Shown here: piece after piece, positions 30,606 through 40,453 of the stretch
Layout: each line of letters starts with the position of its first letter
Numbering within the stretch: the stretch's first letter is position 1
NCBI GenBank assembly: GCA_026770575.1
Contig: MU657223.1
Location: forward strand, 200,473-244,241
DNA length: 43,769 nucleotides
Direction: 5' to 3'
Source: Pelagophyceae sp. CCMP2097
Lineage: Eukaryota; Sar; Pelagophyceae
Made by a program: the position numbers and the translations under genes
The notes under the pieces: generated by a model
What the model saw: the letters and a program-made list of their open reading frames with translations, nothing else
Database searches by the model: none
Told to the model about the DNA's origin: nothing

Positions 30606-33435
30606 TTATGACATGCGGCGCGGCGAACCGAATGACATGCGCGGCGAATCGAGGTGCATCGCCATGTCTTCGTCGGGTGGTGGCGCGAACAAATGCGCCG
30701 GGTCGATGGACGGGTCGATGGACGTCCGACCAAATTGCGCCATGAGCTGGTTCATAATCGACCGCTGGCCGCGCTCCTACGAAGTCGCGGCGTCGAGCGA
30801 GGGCTGCTTCGAGAGGTCAAGGCGAGGGTGAGGCGACGCACGTTGAGAAAATGAAAATAAGGCAGCATGGACAGCGGCACGTCCGTCTCGCTCGACGCGG
30901 CGACGATGCGCTGCACGGCCACCGTCGCCGCGCGCTCGAGCTGCTCCTGCTCCTGCGGCGGCGGCGCACGCCGCGGCGGCGCCGCCAGCATTGGCGCGGC
31001 CGGCGGCACGGGCGGCGGCGGCGAGCGCCGCGGCGGCGCGGCCAGCGCGCCGCTGGGCAGCGGCGGCGCCACGGCGGCGGAGAGCATCGGCGACGGCGCG
31101 TTTGGGCCGCCGGGCGAGGCCCAGACGCGGCGGGCGGCGGGCGGTGGGCTGGCGAGGGTGGTGTCGTCAAAGGCGCCACCCGTCCCAAACAGCGAGGAAA
31201 TCACGGGCGACTGCGGGTGCAACGCCGGGCGGCCGCGCGTCGTCGCCGTCGCCGGCGTCGGCGCGCCGCCGCGGTCGGGGGGCGGCTGCGGCGACGCGAG
31301 GCGGTCATCGTTGCGGCTGTCCATACCGCGGCTCGGCGGCGGTGGCGAGTTGCGCGACCCGCGCCGCGAGTGCGGCGAGAGCTTGCTCAACAAGCCCGGT
31401 TCCAGAGCCGTGTCCACGGGTGGAAAGTGCATCTTGGGTCCCGCGGCCGTGTCCGCCGTCGGCGTGTTCTCCGCAAACTCATGGCTCGAGAGCAAATCAA
31501 CAGTCGACGCAAATTCGAGATCATCGTCCAACTTGTCGTCGGGCCCGCCGCTGTCGAGCGCGGCTGCCGCGCCGTCGTCGGGTCCGAGGCCGGCGAGGCT
31601 GCGGAGCGACCCGCCGAGGCTGCGCAACGAGCCGCCGAGGCTGCGCAGGCTGCCCTGGAGGCTGAGTGAGCCCGGATGGCGCAGATGCGGCGTGATGGGC
31701 AGGTCGAGGCCCTTGACGCCGTCGTCGTCGTCGTCGTCAAAAGGGGCGAAGAGTCCCGTGTGGTGCAGGTTGCCGTCGTCGAGCGCCGCGTCGGCGACGA
31801 GGAGGCAGGCCTGGTCGCCGTCTAAAAGGAGTCCCATCGGGCTCCGCAGCGGCGACGGCAGCGCCTCGGTCTCGCCGCCGCCGTCGGCGCGCTGCGTGCG
31901 GATCGCCGGCGGGCGCATGTGCACGGGCAGCGCCCCGGCGTACGTCGGCGACGCGCCCATGTACGTCGGCGAGGCCATGCCGTACGTCGGCGACGCGCCC
32001 ACGCCCGGCGCGCGCGACAGCGGCGACGTGCCCTGCAGCGGCGGCGGGCGGAAGCCGTGAGCGGCGCCGCCGTAGCTCTGCGCGCCGCCGTAAAACGGCG
32101 CGGCGCCGTAGCCATGAGCGGCGCCGTAGCCCGGCGCGCCGCCGTAGCACGGCGCACCGCCGTAACCATGAGCGCCGCCGTAGCCCGGTGCGCCGCCGAA
32201 GCCGTGAGCGGGCGACGAAGTAGAGTTCGAAGGCGAGTCCTCCGCCGACGAGCCCTCGGCGCACGGCGACGTCCTAGCGCGCACGTCACGCGCCGCCCAC
32301 GGAAGGGGCGGTTGCGCCCCACGTTTTTATCGAAAGATTTCCAAAAGATGTCGACGCTGCAAGCGTGCAGCGGCCGCTGGTACGCCTCTTCGGTGAGGTT
32401 GTTGGTCTGGAGCCACTTTTTGCGCGCGGAGGAGTTCCAGCGGTTCTTCACGGCGTTCTCCGTGCGTCCGGGCAGGAGCTTTGCGATTTCGCTCCAGCGG
32501 TTGCCGTGGATCCTCTGCGTCTCAAACAAAACATTGTCCTCTTCCGGTGTCCAGTCCCCTTTCTTTATCTCCGGGTCCAGGTGGTTGAACCACCGCTCGC
32601 GGCACTGCTTGCCGATGCGCCCGGGCAAAGAAGAAGCGATGACCTACGGGCCATATCTTCACGGCGCGCGCGCGTCCACGGCAAGCGCGCCGCCCTCGCA
32701 TTTGGCGATGCGAACCTTCCCCGGCGTGTCTCAATGCTGCCGCTCGCGGCTCCGCAGTCACAGGGTCGATATCCGCGACAGTCATGCCGAATACAGCCCG
32801 ACCGACGCGGGCGTCTACGCTCCACTTGATGTTGCCCGCGCCGCGCTCGAGCACCATCTCCTTGACGCGCCGGTCCTCCTCCTGCGTCCACGGGCCCTTG
32901 CTCAGGCCCGGCCGCAGCACCTACGAAAAACGCCTCGGTTGCCGCCGTGTGTGCTACCGGGTCATTTAAATTTAAAAATACAAAGTTTCGTCTCCGCATG
33001 ACGCACCTTGTTCCAGCGGTGGAGGCACTGGACGTCGGAGCGGACGTCGCCGAGGATGGATGCGAGTCGCTTCCAGTTTTTGGCGCCGTGGGCCTCGACG
33101 ATTTCTCGGAGGCGGCGGTCCTCGTCGTCGGTCCACTTTCCCCCGACGGGCGCCTTGCGCGGGGGCCGGAACTTGATGTCTACCGCGCCGGCGCCGCCGC
33201 CGTCGGAGTCGCCGTCCTCGTCGCCGTCGCCGACGCTCCCGGCGGACATGGAGTCGCCCGCGGACCGCTTCGAGTAGTGCTCGTGCTCGTCGTCCACCGA
33301 GGCTGTGTCGTCGTGGAGCTCGCGCTTCACCTGGGGCGCGCGGCCCATGGGCGTGTTCTTCATGATCGGCCGCTCGCCGCCGCGGTACACGCCGTCGGCC
33401 CGCCCGGCCTCCATCTTAACGCGGCCGTCCATCAT
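30606..33435 (-). CDS. Three-repeat MYB (MYB3R/c-Myb-type) transcription factor
   Basis: Five exons join in phase: 33007-33435, 32819-32920, 32384-32643, 30842-32273 and 30606-30776, giving 797 residues. Three MYB repeats lie at about residues 93-250. R1 starts GGKWTDDEDRRLREIV. R2 starts KGPWTQEEDRRVKEMV. R3 starts KGDWTPEEDNVLFETQ, and NAVKNRWNSSARKKW gives its recognition helix. R1R2R3 proteins control cell-cycle (G2/M) genes in plants and animals. The long C-terminal half is low complexity: GYGGA repeats, three SPTY units, three SLRSLGG units, then Pro/Ala-rich. A bulky conserved-looking end (RGQRSIMNQLMAQFGRTSID) lies in the last exon. The N-terminus is acidic. The gene is head-to-head with the FHA-RING gene, 229 bp between starts. 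Confidence 0.88.
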
Positions 33436-33664
33436 GATGCGCCGCCGCCGCAGGAGCCCGGCTCGGGCGCCCGCGTCCGGCCGCGAGGGGGGGCCGACGC
33501 GACGACGCCGGATCCGACGCCACGCGACACCGACGCGACGACGACTCAGGTGCAAAACGTTAACACCGTGAAGTGACAACTTTTAGCAAGCTCCCGAAAA
33601 TCGGTTTGATCCGAGAGAGAGAGCTGCCGTGAAGTCGAGTGCACGCGTGCGCAGTAGGCGGACG

Positions 33665-34960
33665 ATGCGGCTCCGGCTCGAGCCCGCGAAGGGGTCGCAG
33701 GCGGTCATCGAGCTGCCGACGCCCTCGGGCGAGGTGACAGTCGGCCGGGGCGACAAATGCGTCGTCAAGTTTAATAAGTCTTATGTCTCGCGGCTGCACG
33801 CCACGCTATTCCTGGAGCGGGACCGTTGGTGAGCCTCTCGGGGCCCCGCCGCCCCCGCGGGCGCCTTTGACGCGCACCGCCTAGCTTTTTGGTGCCCATG
33901 TGCGGCGACGCGACGCTGATCCTCGTGAACGCGAGGGCGACAGTCCCCCACCAGCGCGTCGAGCTGCGCGCGGGCGACCGCCTCAACTTCGTCCAGAACT
34001 CCGAGGAATTCATCTACGACGTGCGCGAGGCGCCGGGGCCCGCGCAGGCGGCGCCCAAGGCGGAGGACCCCCCGACTGCCTCGCCGCCGCACAAGCGGCC
34101 GCGGTCCACGGACACCGCCGACCTGACGCCGCCGAGCGACGACGGCTGGCGCGACTTTGAATGCGTACGGCGACCAGCGTCGATTCCCTCTCTGGCCACT
34201 CGGAAGGTTGACGGATATTTCTGTCGAACCGGCCGCACGCCCCGCGCAGGTCATCTGCCACGGCGTCCTCGCGGGCTGCCACGGGCTGCCGTGCGGCCAT
34301 GTCTCCTGCGGCATCTGCCTCGAGGAGTGGCTGGCGCAGAAGCCGACTTGCCCGCTGTGCAACGCCGTGGTGGCGCCCGGCACGTTGATCTACCCCGTGC
34401 GCGTCGTCGACACCATCATCGAGACGCGCATGGAGGCCGTCCCCGGCGACGCCGGGGCGCGCCAGCGCGACGAGGTCGACGACTGGCGCGAGCGAAGCGA
34501 GGCGTGGCGCCGGAGGCGGCAAACCGAGTTCCGCACGCCCGCCGCGCCCGCCGCCGCCGCCGCGCCGCAGGCCGCCGACCGCGCGCCGCTGCCGACGCTG
34601 CCCCCGGCGGCTGCGAACCGGCGCATGTGCGTCCCTTTGACGATTCAGCGGGATACGGTGACTCTCCGAAGGACGGCGCCCAAAGACCGACGCTGCAAAC
34701 TCGTAGCCTCGGGCGACCACCGAATCGATCCCGGCAAGCGCCGAGCGCGGCCGCCAGCGACATTCGATCGCACTTTCGACTCGGGCGACAAGCGCCGACT
34801 GCCGCGCGACGCGGCGTCGTTTTGCCGCTCCTCGTGACCTTTTCTTGCAGAGTCGCACCTTGTGCCAAACGCCCCGTCGCTGACCGCACGGATGCAGGCG
34901 GGCACTTCTTCGCACCAGGCCATCGACTTGGTCGACGACAGCTACATCGTCGTCGAGTGA
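33665..34960 (+). CDS. FHA-RING E3 ubiquitin ligase, CHFR/RNF8-like layout
   Basis: Exons 33665-33828, 33885-34164 and 34250 onward join cleanly. The FHA domain covers about residues 1-115: VTVGRGDKCVVKFN, SYVSRLHATLF (the Ser-x-x-His phosphothreonine pocket) and LRAGDRLNFVQ. A nuclear-type basic stretch (HKRPRS) follows. The RING starts across the second intron: FEC, then VICHGVLAGCHGLPCGHVSC, CLEEWL and PTCPLC, a complete C3HC4 set. FHA-RING ligases such as CHFR and RNF8 act in mitotic checkpoint or DNA-damage ubiquitination. The 3' end is unresolved. Exon 3 is open to a stop at 34837. A strong TTTTCTTGCAG acceptor at 34850 opens an acidic last exon (MQAGTSSHQAIDLVDDSYIV) ending at 34960, but I found no certain donor in phase. 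Confidence 0.8.
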
Positions 34961-35259
34961 ATCCGTCGACGGCGCCGCCGCGCGATGAACGGCACTGTCT
35001 GTTTTCTGTGTTGAGTATAAAACAAATTGTACCAAGACGACGCTCGGGCGCGGACCGCGGGCGCGGAGACGGTTTAGTGTTTATGGCCCGGTGGTCGAAA
35101 GATGCCGTTTCGCTTCTGGAGCTGCGCCGTCGGGATGGCCTCGCAGCGCTCGCGCGCGCCGGCCTTGTCGCGGCGCAACGGCTCGCTCTCGTGGTGCCGT
35201 ATCCTACGCGTCCCCACTTGGCGTTTGCCTCGTCACGGGACGTCTCGGCAGGGTCGTTG

Positions 35260-36374
35260 TCACCTCGCGTCGATGAGTTTATTCGCAAAGGCGTAGAGTT
35301 CGTTGTCCAGCGAATTGAATGCCCTACGAGCACCGACATCGAGGCCAGGATCATCTTGAAGATGCGGGGCCACCATCCGACGCACTCGAGCGTTTCTCGG
35401 ACGGCGGCGACGTCCGGCGCGAGCGTTTGCGCCAGGCGCTTCTTGGCGCCGTCGTCCGCCCTGAGCGTATGCGCCATGGGACCGCCGACGTCCGCGCCGA
35501 GGGCGCGCGACAGCAGCTCCTGCAGGAGGGCGTCGATTCATGCCCAGCGCGTCTCTCGGCGCCAAGCGCGGGCTCACGGTGTGGTTGGCGTGGCCGCTTC
35601 GTTCGCTGACGAAGACGACGTCGAAGCGGCGGAGCGCGTCCTTTGCTCTTTCGAGCGCGGCGCGGTCAACCTTCTCGCCTTGGCCGTTTCGGTTCCAGCC
35701 GGTCAACATCTTGACATAATAGTTTTCGATTTCGACGTAGACGCTCCCCGGGTTCTTCCGCGCGAAGTCGGCCTTCCAGACGGACCCGTCGCGCCACTCG
35801 TTTACCCAGTCGCGCAGCGGCCGCAGCTGCGAAGGTTCGTGCCGCACGCCGTCCCACCAACCCACGTGCCTGGCGGTTCCGCGCGTACCAGCGTCGGCGG
35901 CGCAAGGCGTCCATCGTCCCCGAGGGACGCCCGGGCATCGAGCGACTCACTCGTACCAATACATTGAGAGGATTCTGTCGACGGGCCTCCGCAGCGAGAC
36001 GACCGTGACGACGGACCGGAGCGCCAACGCTCGAGCGTCGATGGCCGTGCCCTCCGTCTCCCACAACGGCACGCGGTACCTGCTTTTTGCGTGCGTGGCA
36101 AGGGCGCGCTTGATGAGGTCGCGGAGCGTCGTGCCGGCGGCCTTGCGAGTGTGGTACAAGTAGACGCCGCCCTCGCCGTGCTCCACGCACTCGCGCTTGC
36201 CTACAAAGGCCTCACAGAGGCACCTCGGCGCCAGGACGCACGCGCGAGGCGCTGCGCCCAGGACCACTCGTCGCGCGCCTCGAGACGCGCCCCTGCCGCC
36301 TGCGGCGGCTCCGCCGCCTGGCCGCTTGAGACGTGCGCCAACGCGCACACCACGCAGGCGGCGAGGTTTCGCAT
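35260..36374 (-). CDS. Secretory-pathway carbohydrate sulfotransferase-like protein
   Basis: Five exons in phase: 36242-36374, 35951-36200, 35578-35869, 35386-35519 and 35260-35323, giving 290 residues. The N-terminus MRNLAACVVCALAHVSSGQA is a signal peptide. Next come the PAPS-binding-like loop in YHTRKAAGTTLRDLIKRAL (about residues 58-75) and a 3'-phosphate motif in VSLRRPVDRILSMYWYE. A YVEIENYYVKMLTGWN segment and the VVFVSERSGHAN strand follow. These fit Golgi Sulfotransfer_2/heparan-type enzymes, which transfer sulfate from PAPS to glycans. Similarity was judged by eye and the loop is somewhat diverged. Four introns of 41-80 nt; two have GTGCGT donors. Head-to-head with TIM50 (116 bp between starts). 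Confidence 0.75.
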
Positions 36375-36490
36375 GCGTCCCCGACCGGCCGTCGTCGGCG
36401 CCCCAACGCGCAACGGCGCCGCTGGAATCGATCGCCGAAGCTGGCTTCTCGGCGATCGCTCTCCGACGGCGGAAGAGAAGGCTTAGGCGC
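36375..36490. promoter_or_regulatory. Bidirectional promoter region, sulfotransferase / TIM50
   Basis: Only 116 bp separate the two divergent start codons, so both promoters and 5' UTRs must fit here or overlap the neighbouring gene. No recognisable core motif. Confidence 0.45.
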
Positions 36491-37941
36491 ATGGCTTTGA
36501 GGCGGACGTTCGCGCGATGCTGCGCCGACGGCGCTACGTCGGCGCGCGTCGTCCTGGACCGCGACGCGCGCAAGGCGCTCCGAGCCGACGTTGCCTTGAA
36601 GAACTCTGGAGTGGCCTCGCGCGAGGCCGTCGTCACAGGCGAGTTACTCGAGGGTTCCTTGCGCGAGGCGCACGCCGCGGCATCTGTGTCTCGACGGTGA
36701 CGCTGTAGGGTCGTATTGGGCGGCGATGGGCCTTGCGACTTTGGGCTTTGGCGGCGGCGCGTACCTCTTGATGGCCGACCCGGAGTCCAACTCCCTCGCG
36801 CGCAAAACGCAAAAGTCCGCCGCCGGTGCGCACCTCTTCGAACCACCGCTTTTGCTCAATGCCACAGTTCAAACGCTGCCTAGGCGCGTGGCTGCTGGCG
36901 AACGTGGGTGAAATGGCCTCGCCGTTCGTCAACCCGTCGCGCGATAAGCTCCTCCCGGACTGGCCGCCCGAGTACCTAAACATCTCGCGCGACGTGCCCT
37001 GCCCGCACACGCTGGCGAGTCCGAGACGGCGGGGGCGCCCTCGATGCGTATCCACGAGGTGTTCCTTGACCTAGGTCGTGGATTTCGACGAGACGCTCGT
37101 CTGCGCGACGTGGGATCGGCGCCACGGCTGGCGCCACGCCAAGCGGCCGGGGGCCGACCTCTTCCTCCGCGAGATGTCAAAGTACTACGAGATCGTCATT
37201 TTCACCTCGCAGGTCGCGCAGGTAAGGCCTTTGCGGGGAGGCAAACACACAGAAGCGGCGGGAGGCGCTTGGTAGGTCGGCGACGTGCTGATCCACTCTT
37301 TGGACAAGGAGAACTGCGCGATGCACCGCCTCTATCGCGACGCGACCAAATTCGTCGGCGGCCACCATTGCAAAGATCTCTCGCGCTTGAACCGCGACCC
37401 GCGCAAGATTGTCGTCATCGACGACAACCCTTTGGAGATGTCGCTGCAGCCGGGCAACGCCGTCTTCGTCACTCCTTACAAGGACGCCTCGGACCGCACG
37501 GACACGGAGCTGGAAGATTTGATCCCGTTCCTCGCGGCCTTGGTTAACGAGGGCGTCAAGGACGTGCCGCACGTCATCTCCAAGTTCAGCGCCAACGACG
37601 CCAAGACGGTGGCGCGCGAGTACAACGACAAGCTGAACGCCTCTAAGCAAAAGTCCGAGTCGGTGCGGTCGCTCGGCCTCGGCGGCTTTGTGCGGTCCGG
37701 CGCCGTGCCGTTGAAGCCGGCGTCGGGGCCCATGTTCGGCGAAAAGGGCATCTCGGCCAAGGACATTGTTGGCGAGGCGCCGCCGCCCGAGGCGGCGAAG
37801 AAGGGCTGGCTCTGGCGGAGCTACGCCTCAAAGGCCAAAGAGGCCGAGGAGCAGCACAAGCTCAAGATGGAGGCGTGGCAAAAAGTCTTGCAGAAGAAGG
37901 ACCTCGAGCGGCGCCGCGCGCAAGAGCAAGAAGGCAACTAA
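36491..37941 (+). CDS. TIMM50: Mitochondrial import receptor subunit TIM50
   Basis: TIM50 is the TIM23-complex subunit that receives presequences in the intermembrane space. Five exons join in phase: 36491-36653, 36709-36825, 36884-37014, 37075-37221 and 37276-37941, giving 407 residues. A basic presequence (MALRRTFARCCADG) is followed by one inner-membrane helix (YWAAMGLATLGFGGGAYLL), then KLLPDWPPEYL. The FCP1/NIF-like domain contains VVDFDETLVCATWDRRHGWR, AKRPGADLFLREMSKYYEIV, IFTSQ and HCKDLSRLNRDPRKIVVIDD. The DxDxT phosphatase signature (about residues 140-144) is intact. The charged C-terminal helix is EAWQKVLQKKDLERRRAQEQ. The third intron is apparently GC-AG (donor CTG|GCGAGT). The other three are GT-AG, 54-58 nt. 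Confidence 0.93.
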
Positions 37942-38231
37942 GCCAATCGCTGCCGCCGAGCGGCGACGAGCCGCTTAGGAGCCGGACGCCGTCTCGTAAA
38001 ACGCCTCTTGCAACAACGACGCGACGGCCTTCGCTGGTCAAAGGAGGCTCTCCTCGGGCCACGGGAGCTGGGGTGGATCAATCGGTGGGCGGGTCCCGGA
38101 GCTCCCGGAAAGGCCCCCCGCCTTGCGGCCGTTCTTCGACCTTATCAACCCGGAGACGGTCCACGTTCACCGTCTCACGGTGACGGTGACGAGCTCGGAG
38201 ACGCGGCCAGGGTCCTCCTCGATCGAGAGGT

Positions 38232-39053
38232 ATGCGGCTCGCGATCGCGGCGGCGGCGGTCGTCGGCGTCGTTTGCGGGGCGCGCGCCGCGGCCGCCCCG
38301 GAGGCGCTGGAGACGCTGCGGTCGGGTCTCGCGGCGGTCGTTTCGGAGAACGGCGCGGCCCGGCGCGCTTCGATGGTCCAGTCCTTTGAAGCGGTCCTTT
38401 CGGGCGGCACTGCAAACGAGCGCGGTTTGGTGCTCCGATACTACGGCGCCCTTGCGGAGGCGTGCCTCGCCGGCGGCCCCGGAGCGGGGTTTCCTTTCCC
38501 GTGGACCCAAGCCGGCGTTTCCGCGGCCGTCTCAGCGTTTGCCGACGAATTGCTGCCGCTGCGGGCGCGCCGAAACGGCCTGGCCTTGGTCAACTGCGCG
38601 GCGCTGACTTACACGTCCATTAGCCAGGAGCAGCAGTCCGCGTTCGACGCCGGCTCGTTCGGCCCCGCGCAACCAAAAATCGTCGCCAAGCTCGCGAGCC
38701 CCGCGGCGCTAAGCGCGCTCGTCGCCATCGTCGAAGCGGTCGACCGAAACGCCGAACACCAGGACGACGACGACGACGACGACGACGATTACGACGGCGA
38801 TTACGATTACGACGACGAGGATGTCGTCGACGCGTACGAAGAGGTCTCGTACGCGGGCGGCCGCGTCTGAGCGCGCGAGCTTCTGGTGCGCGAGCGGTGG
38901 CGGCTCCGCACGTTCATGTCGGTGCGCGAGATGGCGCTGCGGACGCTCTTTTTCATAGCCTTTGACTTTCCACCCAACAAGCGCGCCATATGCGCCGACG
39001 ACGCCGTCATGACCTTCTCGTCGGCGCCGTCGCGGGAAAGTCGGCTACGACGC

Positions 39054-39086
<33 letters not shown>

Positions 39087-39652
39087 GCGACACGCCGGCG
39101 GGCCTCGCCATGCGGGGCGAGGCTGCGCGCGTGCTTTCCAACGGGGCGCACCGTTCGATGCACGACTCGCTGGAGTCGAGCGCGCCGTGCGTCCGGCGCA
39201 TGATCCGCGACTTTGGCGCTTTCCCGCCGCTCCTGGATCTTGTCGCCGACTCGCTGCTGGCGAGCCCGGCGGTGGAAGACGCTTTGCTGGCGCTGTCGAA
39301 CATGGTCAACGACGACGCTGACGCCCAAGCCGAACTCGCGCGCGAGGCGGAAGCCGCCGCGGGGCTCCTCGCCGTGGTGAGACACGCGGAATCGAGCCGT
39401 CTCGCGAAGCAGTACTCCGTGGCCGCGCTCGGGAGCATCGCGTTTGTGGACCCGCGCGCCGTCAAGGCGCTGGGCGTGCTCGAAGACTTGGTCCGGTTCC
39501 TGGAAGAGAAGTCCGGCGGGGACGCGGAGGCCGCCACCGCGTTCGAGACCGAGGTGGTCAAGGCGGCCGTCACCCTCATCGGCAAGAATCGGTTCACGAC
39601 GCCAAAGGAGGCTATTCTCTTTGAGCGCGCGGCACCGCACATCCTCGACTAG
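38232..39652 (+). CDS. Secreted/ER armadillo-like repeat protein
   Basis: The N-terminus MRLAIAAAAVVGVVCGARAA is a clear signal peptide. Helical-repeat sequence follows in both halves: LALVNCAALTYTSI, MALRTLFFIAFDFPPNKRA, AARVLSNGA, VEDALLALSNMVNDD and LAKQYSVAALGSIAF. They fit ARM/HEAT repeats. A run of about twenty acidic residues (38761-38830) and a second Asp/Gly run (39060-39095) split the protein. The coding frame changes twice. I model this as two introns, 38844-38879 and 39006-39040, giving 449 residues. At 35-36 nt with GTCTCG and GTCATG donors they are the weakest in the window; sequence error or another structure is possible. ER-luminal ARM proteins such as SIL1 are one candidate family. 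I cannot confirm it. Confidence 0.6.
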
Positions 39653-39960
39653 TTTACGCGGTCTTGCGGCTCGGTCTACGCAGTCGGCGCGTACCGCTGT
39701 ACCATCGCCCTCGCCGCACCCATGGGCATGAGCCTGCAGTCTACGAAAGTCGTCGACGCGCTCTCAAAAGCGGGCGCCGTCTGCCGCATCGAAAAACGGA
39801 CGACGAAGGCGCAGATTGGCAGCGCGGCGCTGGGGCGGTTTTGGACTACATCCGGCGCCGACAAGCCGCCCAAGCTGCCCAAGCCGCCCGCCGCCCAAAG
39901 CCGCCGCCCAAAGCCGCCCCGCCACCCCAAGCCGCGCGCTCCTACGCCACCGCAGCCTGC

Positions 39961-40383
39961 ATGACCGCCGCGGCGCTCGTGCTCGGCCTCGCTTGGGCCC
40001 GCCTATCGCTTCTGACGGCTCTGCGCACCGCCGAGGAGCAATCGAAGCGGCGCGCCGGGAAGCCTTTGAAGACCAAGGCGGGCGTCAAGCAACGAGGCAA
40101 GCCGGCGGGGCGCCCACCCGTCGACGCGCGCGCGGCGGACGGCGAGGAAGAGGACGCTGCCACCGAGATGCAGAGCAGTGGCGCTCCGCAGGCCGCCGCG
40201 GCGCCCGCGACACCGGCTGCACACGCGGACGATGCGCTCTGCGTCGTCTGCCTCGACGAGCCAAAGATCGTCGCCTGCGTGCCGTGTATGCACGTCTGCT
40301 GCTGCGAGGCCTGCGCCGCCGAGGTCACCACATGCCCCATGTGCCGCGCGCAAGTGGCGTCCAGGGTCCGGGTCTTCTCGTAG
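39961..40383 (+). CDS. Membrane-anchored RING-finger E3 ligase, MUL1/SPL-like C-terminus
   Basis: From the ATG at 39961 the frame gives 140 residues. It has a transmembrane segment (MTAAALVLGLAWARLSLL), a basic linker (EEQSKRRAGKPLKTKAG), an alanine-rich acidic spacer and a C-terminal RING-HC: LCVVCLDEPKIVACVPCMHV, CCCEACAAEV, TTCPMCRAQV, ending SRVRVFS. The helix-linker-terminal RING order resembles MUL1/MAPL and plant SPL proteins, which ubiquitinate targets at organelle membranes. MUL1 has a long N-terminal BAM domain that I do not see. The frame stays open upstream (VLDYIRRRQAAQAAQAARR), and another frame starting MGMSLQSTKVVDALSKAG at 39722 may be an earlier exon, so the 5' end is unresolved. 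Confidence 0.65.
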   Translation: MTAAALVLGLAWARLSLLTALRTAEEQSKRRAGKPLKTKAGVKQRGKPAGRPPVDARAADGEEEDAATEMQSSGAPQAAAAPATPAAHADDALCVVCLDEPKIVACVPCMHVCCCEACAAEVTTCPMCRAQVASRVRVFS

Positions 40384-40453
40384 CCGAGGAGCCTTGTGAG
40401 AGAATCAATATGTGCTGTGCTCTCGGCTCCGCAGGGTGCGCGCCGCGCCGCGT

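Noticed and set aside
33889..35967. 692-codon plus-strand frame
   Set aside because: Only its first part is the FHA exon. The rest reads through the RING exons in a wrong frame and then antisense to the sulfotransferase.
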